NCBI GenBank assembly: GCA_033032865.1
Contig: JAWHQI010000229.1
Span: 2,875,001-2,939,000 of the forward strand
Source of the DNA: Dactylorhiza incarnata
Taxonomy: Eukaryota > Streptophyta > Magnoliopsida > Asparagales > Orchidaceae
Reading direction: 5' to 3'
DNA: 64,000 nt
A program made the translations under genes and the position numbers. Of this stretch, positions 11,001-20,281 are shown in pieces (within the stretch, counting starts at the first letter, position 1; every line of letters begins with the position of its first letter). The notes under the pieces were generated by a model that worked only from the letters and a program-made list of their open reading frames with translations, searched no databases and was not told the origin of the DNA.

Positions 11001-12164
11001 ACTCTTCAGTGTCACTGGCTTCTCTATACTCCCAAGGGACACCTTCCCTTCTCGCTCCACTGGATGCACCGTATCATCCGCAGTGATGATAGCATCTGAT
11101 CCTTCATAAGCTGCCGAGGAGGCAAACTTCGACATATCTCCAGTGAGATGATGCCCGCAACCGGAATCCACTATCCAGTCGTCCTCGAGGTTGATGGAGG
11201 CTAAGACATCGACTGACGTTGTCGTCATCTCTGCCAGGAAACAATTGTCTCCCCTCTCACCGCCCTGGTGACCTCCACCTCTTCCTCCACCTCTTCGATG
11301 GTCTCCACCTCTCTGATGGTCTCCACCTTTCTCAGCAACATGACCGGCCTGGAGATTAGACCGACAATCCTTTGCCATATGCCCGTACTTCTTACAGGCA
11401 AAGCAAAGGTATCTCCCCTTCTCGTCACGGGCAGGAAGGAACTTCCCCCCATCTCCCTGAGATGACGTTGAAGGTCCCTCTCGGGGGTTCTTCTTCCTCT
11501 TGTCCCAGGATCTCCTCTTTCCTGAGAACAAGGCCTCGCCATCTCCTCCTGAGATGGATACTCCCGCCATCTGCTTCGCCAAGCTCTCCTGTGACGATAG
11601 CAGGTTCTCTAGCTCCAGAAGGGAGGGCTGAATAGCCCATCCTTGCACGGAAGTAACGAAGGGGACATACTCCCTCCTCAAGCCTCGGAGTATGTGTCGC
11701 TTCAACTTCGCCACTGAGATTGGCTCTTCAGGATCCAAGGCCGAGATCTCCCCACATAGGTTCTTCACCTTCAGGAAGGTGGATATCGCCATCTCGCCTT
11801 GAGTCGACTTCGCCAACTCATTCTCCAGGAATTGTAGCCGCGTCACATTCTTCTTGTTGAATAACCCATCGAGGGCTATCCAGATCGCAGACGCTGACTT
11901 GCAACCAATGATGTGGTCGAACAAGTCAGGTGATATGGCTCTCTTCAAGGTGAACTCCGCCTTGGCGTTGGTCTTCCTCCAAGCTCTCACAGCTGGACCA
12001 TTATCGCCGGCAGCTACAACTTCCTCTTGCTCCCCACCACCAACAACCTCCCAGAGATCCTCTCCAAGAAGGTAGCTCTTCATACAAGACATCCACTTCT
12101 TGTAGTTGGTCTGGGTGAGCAACTCAATACCAAGTCCCCTAGCATACCCTCCTCCGCCGTCCAT
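8010..12164 (-). CDS. Copia-1 gag-pol polyprotein (1384 aa)
   Basis: Encodes the structural and enzymatic proteins of a Ty1/Copia element. In order: UBN2-type gag (about residues 60-200), CCHC zinc knuckle CFACKKYGHMAKDC (about 255), aspartic protease with DSG in WIVDSGCGHHLTGD (about 332), GAG-pre-integrase WHERLGHVG, integrase core with D, D (RSDNGGEF) and E (QQNGVAERK), reverse transcriptase with catalytic YVDDM (LLYVDDMIVTG), and RNase H ending with TKHIEIEHHFI and DIFTKPL. The order protease-integrase-RT-RNase H is diagnostic of Copia. The start is the ATG at 12162-12164, about 60 bases from the primer-binding site. No internal stop or frameshift was seen, so the protein set looks functional. 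Confidence 0.96.
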   Translation of the reverse strand: MDGGGGYARGLGIELLTQTNYKKWMSCMKSYLLGEDLWEVVGGGEQEEVVAAGDNGPAVRAWRKTNAKAEFTLKRAISPDLFDHIIGCKSASAIWIALDGLFNKKNVTRLQFLENELAKSTQGEMAISTFLKVKNLCGEISALDPEEPISVAKLKRHILRGLRREYVPFVTSVQGWAIQPSLLELENLLSSQESLAKQMAGVSISGGDGEALFSGKRRSWDKRKKNPREGPSTSSQGDGGKFLPARDEKGRYLCFACKKYGHMAKDCRSNLQAGHVAEKGGDHQRGGDHRRGGGRGGGHQGGERGDNCFLAEMTTTSVDVLASINLEDDWIVDSGCGHHLTGDMSKFASSAAYEGSDAIITADDTVHPVEREGKVSLGSIEKPVTLKSVYHVPVMKKNLFSVANAVDAGYHVLFGPKEVKFLKNLSSVDADVTLTGRRVKDLYVLSASAYVDKLKTNDSAVIWHERLGHVGMDKLKMMAAKGLVSGLPHLSSCGDGHVCEGCQFGKSHRLPFDKSETRCRAPLECVHADVMGPCATLTYGGNKYALVLVDDYTRYTWVYFLREKSEVFTKFQEWKELVEGRLDRRVKKLRSDNGGEFTSNAFASFCRRFGIRRELSCAHTPQQNGVAERKIRHLVETTRSWLHAKSIPKALWAEGMACATHVINRLPLSPNRMVSPHQLMFGEKPNVGHMRVFGSTCFVHVPEVERTKLEPKARKCVFIGYDERKKGWKCMNPQTHKFVVSRDVVFDELISYQGVSSVVLPESGESSRREEEWVTEDPTVELEVSPSAPSPSSSGGASGSGGASISRSRESIAPRGGQRGAEEEDSTGAVDSGQALRRSKRTIVPPARYKEGNFVSLVSCFFAGPLDEREPARFEDAVGIKEWDEAMKEEMEALKKNETWDLVPMVDGIKPVTCKWVYKVKKRADGEVERYKARLVARGFSQTYGEDYEETFSPVAKMTSVRTVIALAACRGWKLWQLDVKNAFLYGEIDKDIFMVQPPGYVSKSQPRHVCKLKKALYGLKQAPRAWYGKIAEYLQFCGYDASDSDSSMFVKKSGGLHMLVLLYVDDMIVTGNNPEEVAALRQQLSIRFEMKDLGELHHFLGLQVEKRRGGLNVSQRTYAERIVERFGMKEGKSSSVPLEAGLKLRKEEGRILPDPKIFRALVGSLIYLTITRPDIAFAVGRVSRYMQEPRKPHLEAAKGILKYVKGTLEMGLSYEEKSDFKLHGYTDADYGGDADDRKSTSGYVFLCGAAAISWCSKKQDSISLSTTEAEYKASSLAAQECVWLRRLVEDVDEEVSGPTMLRGDNESALKLVTNPVCHARTKHIEIEHHFIREKVLGGLLTVEHVRSEDNLADIFTKPLSAGPFRRLRSLLGVVPGAHFKGEC
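8016..8029 (-). other. Copia-1 polypurine tract
   Basis: On the minus strand the bases before the 3' LTR read CTTCAAGGGGGAG, a purine run that would prime plus-strand DNA synthesis. It overlaps the last codons of gag-pol. Confidence 0.75.
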
Positions 12165-12215
12165 TTTGGATTCTCAACCTTGAACCTTGATAGCACGCGC
12201 TGCTTCAGCAACCTA

Positions 12216-12227
12216 CCTCTGATACCA
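12216..12227 (-). other. Copia-1 primer-binding site (initiator tRNA-Met)
   Basis: Immediately inside the 5' LTR the minus strand reads TGGTATCAGAG, matching 11 bases complementary to the 3' end of plant tRNA-iMet; the twelfth base (G instead of C) differs. It abuts the LTR without spacer. Confidence 0.92.
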
Positions 12228-13044
12228 TGTTGAAATTTTTGTGTGCTACCAATCAAGAATACCAAAACAGAACAAACACAGCTGTAATATATACTTGGCA
12301 ACAAGATTACAACAGAACACGGCTGAATACAAGTTGCATCCAACTTGAATCACAACAGCCAATAGTAGTAAAGAACTTGGTCACGGACACGGTCCGCTTC
12401 TCCTCCCGAGCACACCGCGCTGGTGATACTCGTCGCCTCGATACTCGTCACGGATACTCGTCACGGATACTCGTCACGGATACTCGTCACGGATACTCGT
12501 CACGGATACTCGTCACGGTGATACTCGGCACGACGATACTCGTCACCGATGCTCGTCACCGATGCTCGTCACCGATACTCGTCACCGATACTCGTCACGA
12601 CGATACTCGTCACGCAGATACTCGTCACGACGATACTCGTCACGCAGATACTCGTCACGCAGATACTCGTCACGACGATACTCGTCACGCAGATACTCGT
12701 CACGACGATACTCGTCACGACGATACTCGTCACGACCTCCAATACTCGCTACCCGCTCAAGGGAGCTACCCGAACTTACTCCAAGTCCGATGCTCGCCAG
12801 GTAGCACTCTGGTATCTCTAACTCGCTCAGAGTTGATGATACTCGCCACTTCTGATGGCTATACTCGTCACTCTCAGAGTATATACTCGTCACTGTCAGA
12901 AGGTCTGGATTCGTTACTCTTTAGGGGGGGTACCCCTCTATTTATAGGCAACTCAAGGGGGGCGAGTATGCCGATACTCGGCACGGATACTCGGCACCGA
13001 TACTCGTCACGGATACTCGTCACCGATACTTCACAAATCTAACA
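12228..13044 (-). repeat. Copia-1 5' LTR (817 bp)
   Basis: Partner of the LTR at 7232-8015. It is 33 bp longer, mainly because of more GATACTCGTCAC units (array at about 12424-12740) and a shorter G-run. A minus-strand TATAAATA lies at 12939-12946. Four further copies of the GTGACGAGTATC motif lie upstream of the TATA box at 12966-13030, in the predicted U3. Confidence 0.95.
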
Positions 13045-13049
13045 GTTGG

Positions 13050-13275
13050 GGTGTCAGCATCCCTCACTTGACCCATGACATGCGTTATTTACTTGAAAGA
13101 AACAGTAGCACCATTTTCATAAGTTCAAGCTTATGGACCAGTTGGGTATGCGTTTGATCCTACAAGCGGGGTATCAAAGCATGACACGTTGTGTTATTAT
13201 TTAAAGGAAATAGTAGCATCATTTCCATAAATTCGAGCTTATGGACCAATTGGATATGTATTTGATCCTACATAA
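13050..13275. repeat. 108-bp tandem duplication flanking Copia-1
   Basis: Two diverged copies in tandem: the phrase CTTATGGACCA begins at 13130 and 13238, and TTTGATCCTAC ends each copy. They share about 80% of bases over roughly 90 bp. No coding potential; parent element unknown. Confidence 0.7.
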
Positions 13276-14355
13276 TGTAGGATCCCCCCCCCCCCCCAAC
13301 TGAACCCAGGTCGGGAAAGGGGGGGCCTACTGCCCAAGACGGTCACCGAGTGGTTTCCGAGTGGCAACGGCCTGCCCTCTCAAACACTGGATGAGCGTCT
13401 TGTCAGGCAAGAGAATCGACATATCACATCAGATCAAAGTGCGGAAGCAATTATAAGGAAAACCAACCAAACATACGTATATACATAAGTAAAAGGCCGT
13501 AGCCAACTGTTTTACACGGGTGGCCCTGTAGGGATAACTACTACAATCATACATTCCTTGCATAGTCCTATACCCTAGGACTCACATCTCGGAAGACGGG
13601 AGGTGTGGTCGGTGTATCCGATCGGGCGATCTCGAAGGCCGGTACGTTGTCACGCGATATGGGGGCTTCGCGCTGTCCCATCTCCTGTGAATGGTTATAT
13701 AAACAACTGTTAGTCACAGAGCTAAGTGGAAAACACATCTCCTCCCCTGATCTGTATCCTGGGGACGAGCTTATGCACCCAAACAGTAAATAGATAGTCG
13801 GAGCAAAAAGGGTTAGCAGCATGTAAATAACCGGAAGTCATAATAATATCATCAGTTACTTAAAAGAATAGCTCAGCTAGTAGCAGTAATATCACTAGTA
13901 CCCGCAATTTGCAAGCACGCCGCAGGTGTTCAAAATTCAAAACCCGCTTACAAAACTCTGTGCCAACACAGTTTGGAACGCTTCTCTTCCAGCAGGGTAG
14001 CGAACCCCGCAGGCCTCACCGATGTAGCAGTCGGTGACAGTGGTCGGTCCTGCCACTTCTGGGTGTGGTCGTACCGCACCACCCGGGCCCTACTGTACAA
14101 CCCAGTGTACTCCTTGGATGTGAGCGACATCAGGCGATTCCGAATTTTAGGCCGACCAGTGGAGGCAATCCAACGGGTATAGGACGGTGATCACCCGCGG
14201 TATACATCTCCCTGTCGCCATGAGTCGTCAACTCTCCCGCACCGGTATGAATGGTCTGCGGGCATGACCGACCCGCCACGTAGTCCTGGAGGATGAGAAG
14301 GCGTCAGGCTGCACGTAGTCCTTTTGTCCCCACAGCGGATCTGGAGTCGATCCGC

Positions 14356-14386
<31 letters not shown>

Positions 14387-14474
14387 GCGGATGCTGAGAC
14401 AGCGGAGGGATTTAAGAAATCCTGGACCGTCCGATCTCATCGTGGAGATCGGACGACATCTGCTGCTCCCCGAC

Positions 14475-14750
14475 GGTACAGAGGGTGGCGGCCTCTGCCA
14501 CCGCCGGGCAGTAGTAGCCAGGCGCCGGGGGCCGACGGGCCATTTGGTGGTGGTCCGGCGGCCTGTCACCGCCAGAAATCTCCAACCCGAGGGCAGGTGG
14601 CGCGGCCTGCGCCATTATTGTTGGTGTCGCGCCACCCCTCCTCCTCTGTTGGCCATGTCTACTGCCCCCGGCCGACTCGTCGGGCGTCAGGCTTGCCTCC
14701 GGCGGTGGTCCGGCGGCCTGGCGCCGCCGGCTGCCGGCGGAAATAATTAA
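14475..14750. repeat. dispersed duplicate, copy 1 (about 280 bp)
   Basis: GC-rich segment running from GGTACAGAGGGTGGCGGCC through GCGCCATTATTGTTGGTGTC to CGGCGGTGGTCC. It is about 85-90% identical, with small indels, to 15487-15762. Confidence 0.8.
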
Positions 14751-15486
14751 CAGAGAAAATAAAAAAAATAAAAGCTTGCGGGTGACACCGGAGACGCGTT
14801 CTCCAGCAGCACCACCGCCTTCCATCGCCGGGGAGGGGGTCCCCTGGTGGAATACTAACCTCCCAGCGCCACCACCGGCGATGGGTGTGGTGTGCTTCGC
14901 GCGGCCACCACCCGAGCCTAGAGTTGGCTCAGGTGGTGCTGGCGGCGCTGCGGCAGCCGAGGGGCGCATGCAGTGCGTCGGGGGTATGAGGAAGGAGGAG
15001 GGGAGGGTTTCCACCTGTCGAGGGAGGGCTCAGAAGGTGTCAGGTTGGCCTGCCATGGAAGGTGGCGAGAGGGTGGCGGGATTTTTCCGGCGAGGTAGGG
15101 TGTGGGCAGGGGGAGGTTGGCTGGGAGAGATGATCTCCATGCAGAGGGGGTGGGGCTGCTTTTATAGGGAGGGAGGAGGGCCTCCTTTCCTTCTCCCTGA
15201 TGTGGGATTAAGGGGAAGAGTGGGGGGAGATATTTCTCCCCCTCCAGCTGTCCATGACAGCTGGCCACTCCCCCTTGGTGTAGTGGGCAGCTCCCCTTGT
15301 TCGTGTAGGAAGAGAAGGGAGCCATCTTTTAATGGGGTGGTGGTTTTGGGAAGAGAAGAGGGAAGGAGGTGGTGGTGTAGGAAGAGAAGATAGCACATTA
15401 TTTAGGGCTAAGCATGGAGGAAAATACTCAAATCGCGGTTATCCCAACTAACGCTCTACTAAAATCCAGCCACTCGTCAGAGCAGG

Positions 15487-15762
15487 ACCCGGTACAGAGG
15501 GTGACGGCCTCTGCCACCGTCGGGCAGCAGCCTCCAGACGCCGGCGCCGCCCCCGGTCGACTCGTCGGGAGCCGGCTGACCATTTGGCGGTGGTCCGGCA
15601 GCCTGCCGCCGTCGGCCACCGCCGGAAATCTCTAACCCGAGGGCGGGTGGCGTAGCCTGCGCCATTATTGTTGGTGTCGCGCCGCCCCTCCTCCTCTGGT
15701 GTCCATGTCTACTGCCCCCGGCCGGCTCGCCGGGGGTCGGGCTTGCTTCCGGCGGTGGTCCC
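15487..15762. repeat. dispersed duplicate, copy 2 (about 280 bp)
   Basis: Second copy of the 14475-14750 segment. It ends directly at the primer-binding-site-like CCTCTGATACA, so it may be the 5' leader of an element whose LTR starts at 15774. Confidence 0.8.
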
Positions 15763-15772
15763 TCTGATACAT
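15762..15772 (-). other. degenerate iMet primer-binding-site-like sequence
   Basis: The minus strand reads TGTATCAGAGG next to the LTR-like end at 15774. This equals the tRNA-iMet site with one base lost (TGGTATCAGAG). It supports a minus-strand element whose 5' LTR lies to the right. Confidence 0.5.
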
Positions 15773-16529
15773 TTGTAAGACCCCCCTCCTCGAATCAGCG
15801 GTCCGAACGGGGGATCTTACAGCACACCACCGCCAATACACGACGCCAAAGGTCCAACATGGCACATCCATCTCCGTACCCACCCTTCGGTTTTCCAACG
15901 TCACGCATCGACGATGATGTTAAGCGAACATTACTAATTACCAGAGTAAGGAAGCAGTTCTCTAGCGGAAGACACTGTTAACGAGTGCACCTTATAGCAC
16001 TTAACGGAAAGGATAATATCATAGCGGAAGATTATATATCACAGAAACTCAATACTCAAGACATGTATTAATAACATCATTATCTCTGTCGCATTAAACC
16101 TTATCAATCAAGGTTCCATTACGAATGTATATATATACCATGAGATAGGGGCATATAAAAAGAGATGCAGCCTTATGAATTTATACCTGAAGTAGCATGC
16201 TCTGTGGCTTTCTCAACACCTGGGTGTTGTCTTTCACCCGCACCCGTTACCTGTGCTAATGACAAGTTATTAGAACTACGAATAGAACCCAATCTCAATT
16301 AGCATCAAGCGTAGTAAAGTATTTATAAGGGAGGTAATATCTGGACTTCTATTGGGTCGAGGCAGTCTTCCCACGACCACCGCCTACGTACTCTGTATCA
16401 TCCTGCATACGGTCTCAGACCCACGTAGTTCTATTAGTTTCACACGGGTTGTCTTCACAGACCATCCTTCATGCGGGTTGCCTCAGAGTATAACTCGTCA
16501 GCCATCCAATTTTCTCCCCAAAACACAAT

Positions 16530-16912
16530 TTCTCGAAGGTACATTAAATCCCCGTAAGAATAATTCTCGAAGACACAATATATTCCAGTAGGAATAATTC
16601 CCAAAGGCACAATATATTCCCGTAGGAATAATTCTCGAAGCACGTTATATTCCCATAGAAATAATTCTTAGAGGCACAATATATTCCCGTAGGAATAAAT
16701 CTCGAAGGCACAATATATTCTCGTAGGAATAATTCTCAAAGGCACAATGTATTCTCGTAGGAATAATTTTTAGAGGCACAATATATAGGAATAAATCTCG
16801 AAGACACAATATAATCTCGTAGGAATAATTCTCAAAGACATAATATATTCTCGTAGGAATAATTCTTAGAGGCACAATATATTCCCGTAGAAATAATTCT
16901 CGAAGCACGTTA
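16530..16912. repeat. 34-bp tandem array (about 10 copies)
   Basis: Unit resembles AGGAATAATTCTCGAAGGCA followed by CAATATATTCCCGT. Units vary in CTCGAAG, CTCAAAG and CTTAGAG. The repeated minus-strand peptide-like pattern is a by-product of the array. Confidence 0.88.
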
Positions 16913-16924
16913 GTTTTCATAAGA

Positions 16925-17262
16925 GAAGAGAAACTCATTTTAAGCTTAACAATAATTTCATCCGAGAGTTTATAGAGGGAGAGGAGAGAAACCTTTCATA
17001 AGCTTAATAATATTCCATTCCACCCGATATTTTAGTAAAGGAAGAGGTGAGAAACTCTTTATAAGCTTAATAATAATTCCATCTGAGATGGTACAATCAT
17101 TTTAGTCCGGCTTTCGCCGACCTGTTGGATTGCTTGGCAATCAAACCCAAGCCATCCACATAAGACACGTTTGTATTTGTGTAAGATTCCGTCAATCACT
17201 TAGATGCTTGGCGATCAAGCCCAAGACATCCACATAAGGCACCTTTGTATTTCCCATTGAGA
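16925..17262. repeat. two further local tandem duplications
   Basis: A TAAGCTTAA(C/T)AATA phrase preceded by GAGAAAC recurs three times at 16929-17090. GCTTGGC(A/G)ATCAA with CATCCACATAAG recurs twice at about 17135 and 17206. Both belong to LTR-like block B. Confidence 0.65.
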
Positions 17263-18047
17263 CATATTACAGTCACCAGAAAATAGAGAAGGATGGTTTC
17301 CAACATAATGTTTATTTTAATCAGGCAGACCTTCATTTGCACAATCAAATTTCATATCCAACTATAGCCGGCCAACTTCAATGAAATCCCTACCCCATAT
17401 GCAATAACTTACAGTTATTACTAACTTTCAATTTAACAGTCTCACACTTATAAGTCATATAGAAGAAAAATGGGGGCGGACGTCATAGCAGGCCCTAATT
17501 AATAAACACTAGAGTAGTTTACTTCCAGATCAAGCTGCTAACAAGGGTCATAATAAATGAGAGTGAGGGGAGGATAATTAAAAATAAGAAGAGGGATTAG
17601 CTCTATCCTCACTCCCGTTAATTTATAGGGCAATACCTTATAATTTATAACTGAACATAATAGAAAAGTGGAGGAATTATGGTTGTGAAATATGAACCCC
17701 TTTATAATAATTATCTTTATATATCATGTTTATATGTAAATATTATGAAGCAACTCTTACTAATAATGAAGTAGCATTTGAATTATTAAAAACACCATTA
17801 GTCGTCGATGCGACTAAGTACTTCAATATTTGAAGAGGAAGCGGGAAGTGTAATCTCCATGTACAGAAAGCATAAAACTAAGTTGCAAGATCATTTCCCT
17901 ACCAACACCATACCTCAATAGCCGGCCAGCCAATGGCAACACCCTTGCAGCAGTTTATAATAACAGCCGGCAGCTATAGAACAGAAAGAAATCCACAATT
18001 GACCCCGGCCAAGCAGAGCACCAAGAGCTGCTATGGTATAACCATTG

Positions 18048-18051
<4 letters not shown>

Positions 18052-18090
<39 letters not shown>
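18052..18090. repeat. (GA)n microsatellite
   Basis: An uninterrupted run of about 19 GA units. A shorter GA run lies at 18523-18541. Confidence 0.95.
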
Positions 18091-18093
<3 letters not shown>

Positions 18094-18700
18094 AGATGTT
18101 GATTTGGTCGGAAATCCTAACAGAAGAGAGGAGATGAAATTCATACATCTCAAAACCCCAAAATGACGAGCCCCATACCATCCAGTAATAACAATCTTTT
18201 TTCGAGCTGAACCAATCTTCTAACTTATATCAGAAGACCTGTCGAACAAGCTTTTCTCAAAACAGTGAATAAGAAAGGGAGAGGAGAGGAGGAAGGAGTT
18301 GTGCAATCGAAGATTCACACAATCAATCTAGAGAAACCCTATTTTGTGGTTCCTCTCCAGGTTTCCAACACCCCAAACCGACTATAGAAGTAGGTTATGC
18401 CAACATATTCAAGCTCCAAATTTCATTTAATTGAGGTTATTAATCTCAATTTCATTAATCTCAATTTTCCAAGTCATCCTTCCCAATTTAATTTTCCATT
18501 TTTCTATGAAAGAAGGGAAGTGAGAGAGAGAGAGAGAGAGAAAATGGTGGCCATCGTTCATGAGAAAAGGTGGCGACCTTGCCATGATCGTGAGCAGAGA
18601 AGGAGGGTGGAGGGGTGGAGGAAGGAGATGAAGTTCTTCAAACTTTTCTTTTTATATCACTATAAGTTTATGTCTAAACTATCCGTAGCTAGGAACCTCC

Positions 18701-19233
18701 ACACATAGGAATTTAATCAACCACCCGGTAATCAGTCTAACATACTAAAAGTAGAAGTGGAGTTAACAAATAAAATCAATTTAATATTTTGTATGGTCAT
18801 TTAATATTGAGACATTAATAATGAAGTGTATGGTGAAGTGTAGAGTTCTTCAAATCCAAGATGAGTTCAACATGGACAAGAGCAAGCTCTTGTAAATGAA
18901 GAAGACAACATAAAACTTCTTGACCAAGATAAAGAAATCAATAAAATTCCTATTTATCCAAGGTAGCTCACGATCAACACATGAAGGTAAACTTAACCTT
19001 ATATAAAGTCAGATATGGTTTCCCAATTGGTCAAGTTCATTACCCCTTATTATTATTATTATTTAATTCCAAGCATAAATGAGGGGTCAAGAATGAAACT
19101 GATGGCGAAGCCCTGGGCGGTTCCTTCCCAGTGCTTGATGTTTCAGGAGTTAAGGTTCCATGAAAAGGTCCCACAGGAAGTGGAACAACAGTCCACTCTA
19201 TCCATAGAGGAAAATCAACCTGCAACTAATGGA
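18701..19233. other. intergenic DNA left of Copia-2
   Basis: A short (TTA)n tract lies at about 19045-19062. No gene was recognised. The sequence resumes at 24853 on the other side of Copia-2. Confidence 0.4.
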
Positions 19234-19238
19234 TATTG

Positions 19239-19418
19239 AGTAGAAATAAATACAGCTTTTCTTATTATTTCTTGACGCTTTACAATGTTACATTGCTCCC
19301 CTATATATACACATCAGAGGGGAACCAAGTACATGATCTGAGATGTGGGACTAAATTAAAAAGGAGGATTCGGCTATACACACACCAATTGGTGCTAAAC
19401 GCACACCAATTACCAACA
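19239..19418 (-). repeat. Copia-2 3' LTR (180 bp)
   Basis: Plus strand from AGTAGAAATAAATACAG to CAATTACCAACA, with CTATATATAC as the TATA region. Differs from the partner LTR at four sites near its right end. A purine tract (minus strand TTGAGGGAGAG, 19419-19429) adjoins it. Confidence 0.95.
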
Positions 19419-19425
19419 CTCTCCC

Positions 19426-20281
19426 TCAAGGTGGGCGAAAGATATCCACTAAGCCCATCTTGTCACACAACCTCGATAAATCCAGTGAGTTAAGTCCTTT
19501 AGTTAGGCAATCAGCCGCTTGGTCTTTTGTAACCACATGTCCAAGCTTCAGTACTCCGCTATCCAACTTCTCCTTGATGAAGAATCTGTCGATTTCTATA
19601 TGTTTAGTTCTGTCATGTTGGACGGGATTATTTGCAATGCTAATAGCTGACTTGCTGTCACACCACAATGTCATTTTTCCTCCTTGATCTGTCTTGAGTT
19701 CAACCAGTAGGGCTTTCAGCCATAACATTTCCCCCACACCTAAGGCCATGGCCCTGTACTCTGCCTCGGCTGTAGATCTTGCAACTACAGTCTGCTTCTT
19801 GCTTCTCCAGGAGACTAGATTGCCCCCTACAAACATGCAATATCCTGACGTGGACCTCCTGTCATCAGCGCAACTAGCCCAGTCAGAATCACAATAGCCC
19901 TCGATGTTTAAATGCCCAGTCTTCCGAAATATCAGCCCCTTTCCTGGTGCACTCTTCAAGTACCTAAGGATCTGATACACGACATCCATGTGACCTTTCC
20001 TAGGATCATGCATATAACGGGCCACCACACTTACGGCGAAAGCAATGTCGGGACGTGTGTGGCTCAGATATATCAAGCGGCCTACCAACCTTTGGTACCT
20101 CTCTCTATCAATTGGCTCTCCTGCCTCAGCACTGAGCTTGTTCTTTTGATCGATAGGAGCAACTGCCGGCCTGCACCCCAACATCCCTGTCTCTTTGAGC
20201 AAATCTAGCACATACTTCCGTTGGGATAGAACGATTCCTTCTGCACCATGAGCTACCTCAATCCCCAGGAAGTATCTTAGT
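19426..20281 (-). pseudogene. Copia-2 RT C-terminus and RNase H (frame 3)
   Basis: Continues reverse transcriptase after a one-base frameshift near 20282. It then encodes connection and RNase H: RPDIAFAVSVVARYMHDP, GYCDSDWA, STAEAEYRAM, WCDSKSAISIANNPVQHDR and KHIEIDRFFIKEKL, with a natural stop at 19426-19428 next to the 3' LTR. The RNase H catalytic acidic residues appear retained. Confidence 0.9.

Larger units (their letters stand above)
7227..13049 (-). mobile_element. Copia-1: complete, apparently intact Ty1/Copia retrotransposon
   Basis: The element spans 7232-13044 (5.8 kb) between perfect 5-bp TSDs GTTGG at 7227-7231 and 13045-13049. Both LTRs begin TG and end CA. The gag-pol frame is on the minus strand, so the 5' LTR is the right one. 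A tRNA-iMet primer-binding site abuts the 5' LTR and a purine tract abuts the 3' LTR. The single 1384-codon ORF contains all expected domains without stop or frameshift. Outside the internal array the LTRs differ at about six positions, indicating recent insertion and possible autonomy. Lineage within Copia was not assigned. Confidence 0.96.
13276..15770 (-). mobile_element. non-coding LTR-like block A (possible chromovirus-type LTR, minus strand)
   Basis: Begins TGTAGGATCCCCC with a 14-C run at 13284-13297 and a partly complementary GGGGGGGCCTAC downstream, resembling the hairpin ends of long plant Gypsy LTRs. A minus-strand TATAAAAG lies near 15153-15162, about 1.89 kb from that end. It includes a 29-G run (14357-14385). 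A segment of about 280 bp at 14475-14750 recurs at 15495-15770. The right boundary and TSD are unclear and no gag or pol is present. Long GC-rich open frames lack motifs. Confidence 0.4.
15774..18700 (-). mobile_element. non-coding LTR-like block B (minus strand)
   Basis: Starts TGTAAGACCCCCC and forms a near-palindrome with GGGGGATCTTACA about 35 bp on. A minus-strand TATAAATTA lies at about 17620-17630, some 1.86 kb from this end, almost the same spacing as in block A. Interior sequence differs from block A, so they are related in architecture rather than copies. No gag-pol is present. The right boundary was not found; 18700 is approximate. Confidence 0.4.

Noticed and set aside
8493..12075. 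Plus-strand open frames opposite Copia-1 gag-pol
   Set aside because: Shadows of the long GC-rich minus-strand polyprotein, without domains, TATA boxes or splice logic, unlike the Tat antisense genes.
14228..15398. Overlapping Pro/Gly/Ser-rich frames of 100-205 codons on both strands
   Set aside because: Composition artefacts of GC-rich LTR-like DNA; no motif and several mutually exclusive frames.
16455..16938. Possible short-repeat CRISPR-like array (34-bp units)
   Set aside because: Units are contiguous with no spacers and drift in sequence; this is a eukaryotic minisatellite.
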